Source of the DNA: M3007 sp046160625
GTDB taxonomy: Bacteria; Bacteroidota; Bacteroidia; Chitinophagales; Saprospiraceae
DNA length: 64,000 bases
Assembly: GCA_046160625.1 (NCBI GenBank)
Contig: JBJXGZ010000118.1
Coordinates: 149,336 to 213,335, forward strand
Direction of reading: 5' to 3'
The translations under genes and the position numbers were made by a program. The notes under the pieces were generated by a model. The model ran no database searches and was not told the origin of the DNA. It was given only the letters and a program-made list of their open reading frames with translations. Shown one piece after another: positions 50,489-58,317 of the stretch (the stretch's first letter is position 1; each line of letters opens with the position of its first letter).

Positions 50489-52426
50489 ATGCTATCTCTC
50501 TCCAACATATATATCCAATACGGCGACCGCATCCTGCTTGATCGCGTGAATTTTGTGCTCAAACCCGGTGAGCGCGTGGGGCTCGTTGGCCGAAATGGCG
50601 CAGGCAAATCCACATTGCTCAAGATCATCGCCCATGAAATGTCGCCCCAGGAAGGCGAGGTTGTAGTGCCAAGTCACTTCACCCTCGGCTACCTGCACCA
50701 AGACATGCTAATGCCGAAAGGCAAGACGGTGATTGATGAGGCAATGACGGCTTTTTCCGAAATCCTCGAGCTCGAAAAAGAACTCCACCGCGTCAGCGAC
50801 GAACTTGCCGTACGCGAAGATTATGAGTCGGACGATTACCACAAGCTCATCGAACAGATGGGCGACATCACCGAACACCTCCACCACCTGGGCGGCGCCA
50901 CCAGCGAAGCCGATGCTGAGAGAGTACTCAGTGGGCTTGGTTTTCAATCGTCAGATATGAAGCGTTTGACCGACGAGTTTAGTGGCGGTTGGCAAATGCG
51001 TATTGAATTGGCCAAAATACTGCTCCGCCAACCCGACCTGCTGCTGCTCGACGAGCCGACGAACCACCTCGATATTGAAAGTATTCTTTGGCTCGAAAAC
51101 TGGCTGTTCAATTACGCGGGCATGGTCATCGTAATCAGCCACGACCGGCGTTTCCTCGACAACGTGACCAACCGCACGGCGGAAATCGTGCTAGGAAAAA
51201 TACACGACTACAAAGTGCCTTACTCCAGATACGTGGAACTCAGCACTGATCGCCGTGAACTGGCCCAGAACGCATATGAAAACCAGCAGCGCCTGATTGC
51301 TGACCGCGAACGCACCATCAATCGTTTTATGGCGAAGGCCACGAAAACCAAAATGGCGCAGTCCATGCAAAAGCAATTGGACAAAATGGAGCGCATCGAG
51401 ATAGACGACATGGATACCTCCACCATGAAACTCCGTTTCCCCGATGCTCCGCGTAGTGGAGAGGTAACGGCCAAAGTGGAACATTTGACGAAACGATACG
51501 GCACCGTGAAAGTCCTGGAAAACGTTGATTTTCAAATGCTTCGCGGCGAACGAGTGGCTTTTGTGGGGCAAAACGGGCAGGGTAAAACCACCCTTGCCAA
51601 AATACTCGTCGGGCAAGAACCCGCCACCTCAGGCAAATCCACGCTCGGCCACAACGTGACCGTGGGCTACTACGCCCAAAACCAGGCGGAGACACTTGAC
51701 CCCAAAATCACCTTGCTGCAAACCCTCGAACAAAACTGCCCGGAAGAAATGCGCACCAGGGTCCGCAGTATTCTCGGGGCCTTTCTTTTTAGCGGGAAAG
51801 ACGTGGACAAAAAAGTGGCAGCCCTTTCCGGTGGCGAGCGCGCGCGCCTGGCATTGGCTTGTATGCTGCTCCGCCCTTTCAACCTGCTCCTGCTCGACGA
51901 GCCGACCAACCACTTGGACATGCTTTCCAAAGACGTGCTGAAGCAAGCCCTCGCAGACTACAACGGTACACTCCTTGTCGTCAGCCACGACCGGGAATTT
52001 TTGTCCGGGTTGACCAACCGCACCATAGAATTCCGTGATGGACACTTGAAAGAATACCTCGGCGACGTGAATTATTTCCTCGAAAAGCGCCAGTTGGACA
52101 ACATGCGCGAGGTGGAAAAACGGACAGCGGCGAACAATCAACAGCCTACACTAAACGGAACAATTTTCAGAAATGAGGTGCCTCAAAAAATTGTCGCTTC
52201 TATTTCGCCAGAAGAAAAAAAGCAACTGGAGCGGGCCGTTCAAAAACAGGAAAAGCGGATTGCCGAACTGGAAGGAGAAATTGGCAAGTGGGAACAAAAA
52301 TTGGCCGAACCTGATTTTTACAGCAAGCCCGGCGCCAATGCCGATTTGAAGAAATACGGCGATCTCAAAACGGAACTAGGCAAAGTATATGGGGAGTGGG
52401 AAGCGGCGGTGGAAAAGTTGGGGTGA
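50489..52426 (+). CDS. ABC-F family ATPase, ribosome-associated type
   Basis: The 645-residue soluble protein has two ABC domains: Walker A GRNGAGKST (about 35-43) and GQNGQGKTT (about 359-367), signatures FSGGWQMRIELAKILL and LSGGERARLALACMLL, and Walker B LLLLDEPTNHLD in both halves. Between them lies the long helical arm typical of ABC-F proteins, and a coiled-coil C-terminal domain follows (from about 575, EEKKQLERAVQKQEKRIAEL). No membrane partner exists. Family members bind the ribosomal E site and affect translation or antibiotic protection; the Uup/EttA/YdiF branch cannot be fixed here. The frame opens at a TTG (50477) inside the promoter box, so the ATG at 50489 is used. Confidence 0.92.
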   Translation: MLSLSNIYIQYGDRILLDRVNFVLKPGERVGLVGRNGAGKSTLLKIIAHEMSPQEGEVVVPSHFTLGYLHQDMLMPKGKTVIDEAMTAFSEILELEKELHRVSDELAVREDYESDDYHKLIEQMGDITEHLHHLGGATSEADAERVLSGLGFQSSDMKRLTDEFSGGWQMRIELAKILLRQPDLLLLDEPTNHLDIESILWLENWLFNYAGMVIVISHDRRFLDNVTNRTAEIVLGKIHDYKVPYSRYVELSTDRRELAQNAYENQQRLIADRERTINRFMAKATKTKMAQSMQKQLDKMERIEIDDMDTSTMKLRFPDAPRSGEVTAKVEHLTKRYGTVKVLENVDFQMLRGERVAFVGQNGQGKTTLAKILVGQEPATSGKSTLGHNVTVGYYAQNQAETLDPKITLLQTLEQNCPEEMRTRVRSILGAFLFSGKDVDKKVAALSGGERARLALACMLLRPFNLLLLDEPTNHLDMLSKDVLKQALADYNGTLLVVSHDREFLSGLTNRTIEFRDGHLKEYLGDVNYFLEKRQLDNMREVEKRTAANNQQPTLNGTIFRNEVPQKIVASISPEEKKQLERAVQKQEKRIAELEGEIGKWEQKLAEPDFYSKPGANADLKKYGDLKTELGKVYGEWEAAVEKLG

Positions 52427-52504
52427 GAAATGTGACCTCAAGTTAAAATCGGCCACAATTTGGGATTGAATCTGAAAAACTTCGAAAAAATGGCCCTCAA
52501 AAAG

Positions 52505-52535
52505 TTGGTGCTCCGCTCCATGTTTTGTATTTTTA
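52505..52535 (+). promoter_or_regulatory. promoter of the first ORF6N gene
   Basis: TTG (52505-52507), a 20-base spacer and TATTTTTA (52528-52535). The same arrangement with the same spacer occurs 647 bases downstream before the second ORF6N gene, which argues that both are real promoters. Confidence 0.55.
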
Positions 52536-52560
52536 ATATCCAAAACAAAACCCAGCACCA

Positions 52561-53115
52561 ATGGAAATCCAAATCATACAATCGAAAATCCACACCCTTC
52601 GTGGCCAGCGTATAATGCTGGATTTTGACTTGGCAGCACTTTACGAAGTAGAAGCCCGTGTCCTCAACCAAGCTGTAAAACGAAATCTAAGGCGATTCCC
52701 TGAAGACTTTATGTTTCAACTTTCAGCAGAAGAATGGGAGGAGTTGCGACGCACATTGACTTCCAAACCAGATACCTCATCACAAATTGTGATGAGGTAT
52801 CCAAAAGACAGAGGTCTACGATACGTACCATACGCATTCACCGAACAGGGCGTGGCCATGCTTTCGTCAGTATTGCGGAGTGATAAGGCCATAGAGGTCA
52901 ACATTGCTATTATGAGAGCATTCCTCGCATTGCGACATTTCGCGCTCACCTACTCCGAGCTTTCCGCTAAAGTGGGCGAATTAGAAAAAGAACTAGCTGA
53001 TGTAAACGAAGTGCTGCACTGGCTCGGCCAGGAAAATCAGTCCCGTGCCGATGAAATTGCTGGTCTGCAAATCACGTCTAAAGATTGGGAAACGCGACGC
53101 CCCATTGGCTTCTAA
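52561..53115 (+). CDS. ORF6N domain protein, copy 1
   Basis: The 184-residue protein carries the ORF6N DNA-binding domain (HTLRGQRIMLDFDLAALYEV, then VKRNLRRFPEDFMFQLSAEE, and YAFTEQGVAMLSSVLRSDKA). A helical C-terminus follows (SELSAKVGELEKELADVNEV) and probably makes a coiled coil. ORF6N is a KilA-N-related domain found in phage and host regulators. Function in the cell is unknown. It differs from copy 2 mainly in its middle (PDTSSQIVMRYPKDRGLRY), while its last 185 bases are nearly identical to copy 2. Confidence 0.88.
   Translation: MEIQIIQSKIHTLRGQRIMLDFDLAALYEVEARVLNQAVKRNLRRFPEDFMFQLSAEEWEELRRTLTSKPDTSSQIVMRYPKDRGLRYVPYAFTEQGVAMLSSVLRSDKAIEVNIAIMRAFLALRHFALTYSELSAKVGELEKELADVNEVLHWLGQENQSRADEIAGLQITSKDWETRRPIGF
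52931..53115 (+). repeat. direct repeat, copy 1 of a 185-base near-identical tract
   Basis: This tract, the 3' third of the first ORF6N gene, matches 53546-53730 with a single C/T difference (gctgcactgg against gctgcattgg). The rest of the two genes has diverged clearly, so recent gene conversion or a partial duplication is implied. Confidence 0.9.
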
Positions 53116-53151
53116 AAGGAATAACTACTTTTTATTTTGGCCCTGAAAAAG

Positions 53152-53182
53152 TTGGCATAATCTCCAAGGTTTTGTATTTTTA
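53152..53182 (+). promoter_or_regulatory. promoter of the second ORF6N gene
   Basis: TTG (53152-53154), a 20-base spacer and TATTTTTA (53175-53182), duplicated from the promoter of copy 1. The surrounding words ggccct-aaaaagttgg and gttttgtattttta are shared. Confidence 0.55.
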
Positions 53183-53208
53183 TAATTCAGAGCAAAACCA
53201 TCATACCA

Positions 53209-53730
53209 ATGGAAACTCAAATCATCCAATCAAAAATCCACACTCTGCGTGGTCAGCGTGTAATGTTGGATTTTGACCTCGCCGATTTGTACGAAGTTGA
53301 AACCCGTGCCTTGAAACAAGCGGTGCGTCGTAATGCCCGGCGATTCCCATTTGATTTCATGTTTGAATTAACGGAAAAGGAGATGAACCAACTGGTATCA
53401 CAAAATGTGATACCAGCAAAAAAGCACTTTGGTGGCGCTGCCCCATTTGCTTTTACAGAGCAAGGCGTTGCTATGCTTTCAGCCACCTTACGAAGTGATA
53501 AAGCAATTGATGTCAACATCGCTATCATGCGAGCATTCGTCGCACTGCGACATTTCGCGCTCACCTACTCCGAGCTTTCCGCTAAAGTGGGCGAATTAGA
53601 AAAAGAACTAGCTGATGTAAACGAAGTGCTGCATTGGCTCGGCCAGGAAAATCAGTCCCGTGCCGATGAAATTGCTGGTCTGCAAATCACGTCTAAAGAT
53701 TGGGAAACGCGACGCCCCATTGGCTTCTAA
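53209..53730 (+). CDS. ORF6N domain protein, copy 2
   Basis: The 173-residue paralogue of the preceding gene has the same ORF6N layout (HTLRGQRVMLDFDLADLYEV, VRRNARRFPFDFMFELTEKE, FAFTEQGVAMLSATLRSDKA) and an identical C-terminal 60 residues. Its middle segment is shorter and different (NQLVSQNVIPAKKHFGGAAP), which may change DNA or partner specificity. Each copy has its own promoter, so they can be expressed separately and may form mixed dimers through the shared coiled coil. Confidence 0.88.
   Translation: METQIIQSKIHTLRGQRVMLDFDLADLYEVETRALKQAVRRNARRFPFDFMFELTEKEMNQLVSQNVIPAKKHFGGAAPFAFTEQGVAMLSATLRSDKAIDVNIAIMRAFVALRHFALTYSELSAKVGELEKELADVNEVLHWLGQENQSRADEIAGLQITSKDWETRRPIGF
53546..53730 (+). 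repeat. direct repeat, copy 2 of a 185-base near-identical tract
   Basis: It pairs with 52931-53115 with one mismatch. It covers the 3' third of the second ORF6N gene up to and including the stop codon; the sequence diverges immediately after both stops. Confidence 0.9.
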
Positions 53731-53772
53731 CCATGTTTACGAACCTTAGAAAGTTTCGTAAACGTGGACAAC

Positions 53773-56055
53773 TCAAGGCCGTGCCACCTTCTCCTGTTTC
53801 TTATTCTTCAATTTCTCGTTCAAAAACTTAGTCATCAGTGTGTAGAGGTGGATTTTAGCATTGCCTCCACCGATGCCGTGATTTCGATTGGGATAGATCA
53901 TAGTGTCAAATTGCTTGTTCTTAGCAATCAGTTCGTTGGCCATTTCTGCGGTGTTTTGGAAATGCACGTTGTCGTCGGCGAGGCCATGCACGAGCAGGTA
54001 GCTGCCCTCCAATTTTTCTGCAAAATTTGTCGGCGAATTCTCCTCGTACCCCAGTTCGTTTTCCTCATGTGTTTGCATGTAGCGCTCAGTGTACACCGAG
54101 TCGTACCATTTCCAGTTCGTCACTGGCGCCACGGCGATGGCGGCCTCAAAAACATCATTGCCCTTCAGGATGCAATTGGTGCTCATATAGCCGCCGTAAC
54201 TCCAACCAAAAATGCCAATGCGCTCTGCATCCACAAAATCCAGGGTGCCCAGATGCTTCGCAGCTTCTATCTGGTCAATCACCTCGTAATGACCTAATTG
54301 CTTGTACGTCATCTTTTTAAACTCCTCACCACGGGCGCCGGTGCCTCGATTGTCCACACAGGCTACTACATAACCTTGCTGGGCGAGCATCTGGAACCAC
54401 CAGTAATTAATGCCTTTCCAGGCATCTGTCACTTGCTGGCTGCCGGGGCCACCGTATACGAACATCAGCACGGGAAGTTTCTGATTTTGAAACGCTGGCG
54501 CGGTCGGTTTTATCATCCAACCGTTCAATTCTACCTTGTCGGAGGTTTTAAAATCAAAGAACTCAACCGGTATGGTACCGTATTCCGTTTGTTTGCCGAG
54601 GAGATCAGCGTTTTGTTCCAAAGAGCGCAACAATTTCCCTTTCCGATCGCACACGGCGTATTGGGGTGGGGTATTTGCAGTGGAAAAACTATGCACAAAG
54701 TAGTCGAAGGTGCTGCTCCATTGCGCACCGTTCGTGCCTTCAGGCTTGTTTATTTTCTTTGGCTTTTTGCCTTTCAAATTGGTTTCAAAAAGTTCCCGTG
54801 CCATTGGACTTTTGCTCGCCGCCTGGAAATAGACTTTGCTGTTTTTCTCGTCAATCCCGTAGAAAGCAGTCACGTCAAAATTCCCTTTCGTGATTGCGGC
54901 CACTTCTTTCCCGGCCATATCATATTTATAAAGGTGATTAAACCCGCTTTTTTCGCTTTGCATCACAAATCCTGAACCGTCGGAGAGAAATATAACATCA
55001 TGTAAATCAAGGTAATACTTGCTTTTTTCCTCGTGCAAAACAGCGCAAACACCCGAGCCTGGTTCGGCCAGCAGCAATCGTTGGGTGCTTTGGTGGCGGT
55101 TCATCCAGGTTAGGCAGAGTTTTCCAGACGTTGTCCAAAGTATGCGGGGGAGGTAATCATCGAGACGACCATTCTTTCGCTCACGGTCTGGGATGTTGAC
55201 TTCCACTGTGGTGCCGCTTTTGAGCTCGTAAATATGCGCCGTCACAAGGGCGTTTTTCTCTCCCACTTTTGGATATTTGAACGTGACAGGCTCAGGGTAA
55301 TTTCCGCCGCGAAACATATCCATGGTCATCTCCGGCACCTCGCGCTCGTCGAAGCGGAGATAGGCCAAGTATTGTCCATCAGGACTCCATTGGAATGCCC
55401 GTACGAGTTCAAATTCTTCCTCATATACCCAATCTGAGGCGCCATTGATGATTGCATTTTGCTTGCCGTCATTGGTCACACGGGTGATATTGCCAGCGTC
55501 TAAGTCTTTGAAATACAGGTCATTTTTTAGTATAAAACCCACTTTGGAGCCATCTGGCGAAAAGGTGGCATAGCGTTGTTTCTTCAGACGTCTGGTTTTG
55601 TCAATGTACTCCACCTTGTCTTCGTAGAGTTGCATAAGATTTTTCGTTTTTAGATCGAAAATGAAAAAATCGGCTTCTGTGCTCCAACGGAAAATCGGGG
55701 TTGAATTGGTAGTCAATAAAATTTTGGATTCATCCGGGCTGAATGAATAGCCATCAAATGCGCCTTTCCAGGCGGGCACATCTGTCATTATGACGGCAGC
55801 GTCGAAGATGGTGCCGGAGCGTTCGCCTGTGCGAAGATCATATTGGGCAATGGCCGTCCCTTCCAGTCGTGTGAAGTGCACGCCATCTTTTTGAAAATTG
55901 AAACCAGGAATTCCTTTGGAGGAAAAGGTGCCTTTTTGCCAGATGTCTTCCAGCGTGATTGGCTTGGGGGCAATGTCTGTCTGTGCCAAGGCTTCGACAG
56001 ATGAAAAGGCAAAAAGTGCGAGATAAAGAGATAAACTTGAGATGATGTGCCGCAT
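53773..56055 (-). CDS. dipeptidyl peptidase IV (S9B family serine peptidase)
   Basis: The 760-residue protein has a signal peptide (MRHIISSLSLYLALFAFSSV, cleavage after ALAQ), an N-terminal eight-bladed propeller with the double-Glu motif in SDWVYEEEFELVRAFQWSPD that holds the substrate amino terminus, and a C-terminal alpha/beta hydrolase domain. The nucleophile is Ser619 in GWSYGGYM, the Asp lies in HGLADDNVHFQ (about 690-700) and the His is about residue 726 in NRNHGIGG. It removes X-Pro or X-Ala dipeptides from peptide N-termini in the periplasm or at the surface. A TATTTTTG box (56075-56082) lies 19 bases before the ATG. Confidence 0.95.
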   Translation of the reverse strand: MRHIISSLSLYLALFAFSSVEALAQTDIAPKPITLEDIWQKGTFSSKGIPGFNFQKDGVHFTRLEGTAIAQYDLRTGERSGTIFDAAVIMTDVPAWKGAFDGYSFSPDESKILLTTNSTPIFRWSTEADFFIFDLKTKNLMQLYEDKVEYIDKTRRLKKQRYATFSPDGSKVGFILKNDLYFKDLDAGNITRVTNDGKQNAIINGASDWVYEEEFELVRAFQWSPDGQYLAYLRFDEREVPEMTMDMFRGGNYPEPVTFKYPKVGEKNALVTAHIYELKSGTTVEVNIPDRERKNGRLDDYLPRILWTTSGKLCLTWMNRHQSTQRLLLAEPGSGVCAVLHEEKSKYYLDLHDVIFLSDGSGFVMQSEKSGFNHLYKYDMAGKEVAAITKGNFDVTAFYGIDEKNSKVYFQAASKSPMARELFETNLKGKKPKKINKPEGTNGAQWSSTFDYFVHSFSTANTPPQYAVCDRKGKLLRSLEQNADLLGKQTEYGTIPVEFFDFKTSDKVELNGWMIKPTAPAFQNQKLPVLMFVYGGPGSQQVTDAWKGINYWWFQMLAQQGYVVACVDNRGTGARGEEFKKMTYKQLGHYEVIDQIEAAKHLGTLDFVDAERIGIFGWSYGGYMSTNCILKGNDVFEAAIAVAPVTNWKWYDSVYTERYMQTHEENELGYEENSPTNFAEKLEGSYLLVHGLADDNVHFQNTAEMANELIAKNKQFDTMIYPNRNHGIGGGNAKIHLYTLMTKFLNEKLKNKKQEKVARP

Positions 56056-56074
56056 GTGTACAGGTTTGTCCGGC

Positions 56075-56082
56075 CAAAAATA
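56075..56082 (-). promoter_or_regulatory. -7 promoter box of the DPP IV gene
   Basis: TATTTTTG on the minus strand fits TAnnTTTG and ends 19 bases upstream of the start codon. No TTG is seen at the usual distance. Confidence 0.42.
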
Positions 56083-56289
56083 GTGTATTAAGAAGGACTC
56101 CTACCATTACCCGTAGAAACACCTGATTTTTAGTACCGGGTATTTCTACCCTTTTCTACCGCCCTACACCTGTCACACCTTTGAAGCATCAATTGTAACA
56201 TCAGACAGAAAACATTCTTTTTAAATCTGTAGGACATTACAAGGGATAACAACTTTTCACCTTTTTCAAACTTTAAAATTTAAGACATC

Positions 56290-56844
56290 ATGAAGAACGC
56301 AAATCAATTTTGCCTTGCTCTAACGGCGGCCTTTTTCTTCGCCCTTTTAGCAACACCAATGTCAGCCCAGATCGCTCCCGGTTCGGCAGCCGTGAAACCA
56401 ACGTCAACCACTTCTACTTCCACTGCAACAACAACACCAACAACATCAGTTGATCAGGCTGCAGCGGATATGAAGACTTTGTTCACCAAATGGGAAGCAT
56501 CCTACAACGCCGAAAAGAGCGCAGAACTGGCTAAACATGTTGCCAAAGAAGTTACTGTAGCGGAGCCTGGTGGAGCTACCCAGGTAATGTCTAAAAGTGA
56601 ATTTGTCGGCAACCTTGAAAACGATTTTATTGATGCAGGCAAAGACGAAATTGACCTCACTATTACAAGCGTAGTCATTCAACCTGACGGTAAGGTAATG
56701 GTTGTTGGCACTTACACCGATAAGGAATTGGATGCCAAAGGGAATGTGATCGCTGAAACATCTGGGGATTTCATAGATGTAGTTTCAAAAGAAGATGGTG
56801 CTTGGAAGATCAGCGAAATTACCGTAGTCCCCGATAAGAACTAA
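56290..56844 (+). CDS. secreted NTF2/SnoaL-like (DUF4440-type) protein
   Basis: The 184-residue protein has a signal peptide (MKNANQFCLALTAAFFFALL, cleavage after MSAQ), a Thr/Ser/Pro-rich linker (about 30-57), and an NTF2-like domain from about residue 58 (DMKTLFTKWEASYNAEKSAE) to the end (DGAWKISEITVVPDKN). Such cone-shaped folds bind small ligands or act as simple enzymes; no active site can be named here. A strong terminator follows. It is divergent from the DPP IV gene, with about 230 bases between. Confidence 0.78.
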   Translation: MKNANQFCLALTAAFFFALLATPMSAQIAPGSAAVKPTSTTSTSTATTTPTTSVDQAAADMKTLFTKWEASYNAEKSAELAKHVAKEVTVAEPGGATQVMSKSEFVGNLENDFIDAGKDEIDLTITSVVIQPDGKVMVVGTYTDKELDAKGNVIAETSGDFIDVVSKEDGAWKISEITVVPDKN

Positions 56845-56895
56845 TCACTTGCTGGGCGTTTAGAAATACGTCTATTAAAGCATAACAGACAATTA

Positions 56896-56932
56896 ATTCG
56901 CCCCTGTTGTTAAAATAACCACAGGGGCGAAT
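56896..56932. terminator. hairpin between convergent genes
   Basis: Perfect 12-base arms (attcgcccctgt and its complement acaggggcgaat) enclose a 13-base centre that can pair further (tgtta/taacca). It is followed by cttttac. It would serve the NTF2-like gene and the M19 peptidase gene from opposite sides. Confidence 0.78.
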
Positions 56933-56955
56933 CTTTTACTGACTACGGCCCCCCG

Positions 56956-58152
56956 TTATTCATTCCCCTTCCAAACCCGCAGCACATTCCCATTGCAAAT
57001 CTTACGTACCTCATCGTCCGAATATCCTCTGCGCAGCAGTTCGGCAATGAGATTGGGAAAATCATCCACGTCGTCCAAATCAGGCGGAAGCGCGAGGCCA
57101 ACGCCATCAAAATCAGAGCCAAGCCCCACATAATCAATGCCCACCAGTTTTTTGATGTGGTCAATATGGTCGGCTACTTCGCTTACTGAAATCCAGAACG
57201 GCTCGCCGTTTTTCTTGCCAAATTCTTTGTAAAATGCCAATGCTTCAGGGCCATGCTCCGGGATCTTCCGGGATTCGCGTTCTTCATCGGCCTTTTTCCA
57301 GGCATCCCGGACTTTCCCTCCCAAAAAATATTGGCTGAAAGGGACTTGCACCACGCCGCCCGTTTTTGCAATAGCCCGGATCAGGCTATCTGGCAGATTT
57401 CGTTCAAAGCCCGGCGTGAAATGCCGACAGGCCGAGTGCGTTGCGATAAGCGGTTTTGTGGCTACTTCCAACACATCCATAATGGCCTCGTCAGAAAGGT
57501 GACTTACATCTACCATGATACCTACCCGATTCATTTCTCGTACCACTTCACGGCCGTACTCGCTCAGTCCGTGGTGTGTGTGTAGTGTGTCGTAGGAGGA
57601 ATCGGAAATGTGATTGTCTTTGCCATGTGTCAAGGTAACATAGCGGATGCCGCGCTGATGGAAGTAGGCCACGTCTTCGATTTTGTCCAGCGGAGAGCCG
57701 TTTTCCATCCCCATCGGGAGCGAAACGATGCCTTTTTTGAAATTGACCATAATGTCATCGGCGCGTGGGGCGAGGGCGAATTTGTCGGGATAATCCTTCA
57801 CAATGGCGTACACCATTTCAATGAGCGAATCGGCCACTTGTTTCGAGCGCCCAGGCTCGTTTTGAAAATGGGCGGGAATGTAAATAGACATGAAAGGCCC
57901 ATATAGCCCGCCTTTTTTGGCGCGTTCCCAGTCGAAATCACCGTCGGGGTTTTTCATCGCAAAGGCTGTGTAGCCGGGGGTGTACCATTTTTTGTACTCC
58001 ACCAAATGCCATGGAAAATCAATGTGCGTATCCACGATTGGGGTGGTAGTGAGCAGTGCGTGTGCGCGGCGGAGGTACTCGTCTTGTGGTTTGTTTTCGG
58101 AGCAGGAGAAGAGGGCTAGGAAGCCAAAAAACAACAAAGTGGTGCGATGCAT
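56956..58152 (-). CDS. membrane dipeptidase (peptidase family M19), lipoprotein
   Basis: The ATG complementary to 58150-58152 is chosen because it starts a lipoprotein signal (MHRTTLLFFGFLALFSC, lipobox ALFSC); the frame opens 16 codons further upstream. The 398-residue protein has the metal-binding VDTHIDFPW (His and Asp), the bridging Glu region GMENGSPLDKIED, the histidines in IATHSACRHFTPG, and GIDYVGLGSDFDGVGLALP near the C-terminus. It cleaves dipeptides with a dinuclear zinc centre, as in renal dipeptidase. As a lipoprotein it would act in the periplasm or on the outer membrane, possibly downstream of the DPP IV encoded nearby. Confidence 0.93.
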   Translation of the reverse strand: MHRTTLLFFGFLALFSCSENKPQDEYLRRAHALLTTTPIVDTHIDFPWHLVEYKKWYTPGYTAFAMKNPDGDFDWERAKKGGLYGPFMSIYIPAHFQNEPGRSKQVADSLIEMVYAIVKDYPDKFALAPRADDIMVNFKKGIVSLPMGMENGSPLDKIEDVAYFHQRGIRYVTLTHGKDNHISDSSYDTLHTHHGLSEYGREVVREMNRVGIMVDVSHLSDEAIMDVLEVATKPLIATHSACRHFTPGFERNLPDSLIRAIAKTGGVVQVPFSQYFLGGKVRDAWKKADEERESRKIPEHGPEALAFYKEFGKKNGEPFWISVSEVADHIDHIKKLVGIDYVGLGSDFDGVGLALPPDLDDVDDFPNLIAELLRRGYSDDEVRKICNGNVLRVWKGNE

Positions 58153-58201
58153 AGAAAAGTGGTTGAAATGTGGAGTAATGAAGAAGTAGCGCGAGAACAA
58201 A

Positions 58202-58272
58202 CCAAACCGCGGAGGCGCAGAGACGCAGAGGGTTGATTTTCACATCCTCTGCGTCTCTGCGCCTCCGCGGTT
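58202..58272. repeat. inverted word repeat (ccgcggaggcgcagagacg family)
   Basis: The left arm accgcggaggcgcagagacg pairs perfectly with cgtctctgcgcctccgcggt on the right. The loop contains ttgattttcac, the reverse complement of the loop of the element at 30795-30876, so the two are copies of one element. It lies between the PagL-like and M19 genes, both on the minus strand, just upstream of the M19 gene. Confidence 0.87.
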
Positions 58273-58317
58273 AATTTTTGCTTCATTACTTGTTGAGGCG
58301 AATGTAGGGCACTTTTG

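Noticed and set aside
53739..53765. Possible attachment site or mobile element boundary after the ORF6N copies
   Set aside because: The short aacgttt-like dyad (gtttacgaacc / gaaagtttcgtaaac) looks like a small hairpin. There is no integrase, transposase or matching end elsewhere.
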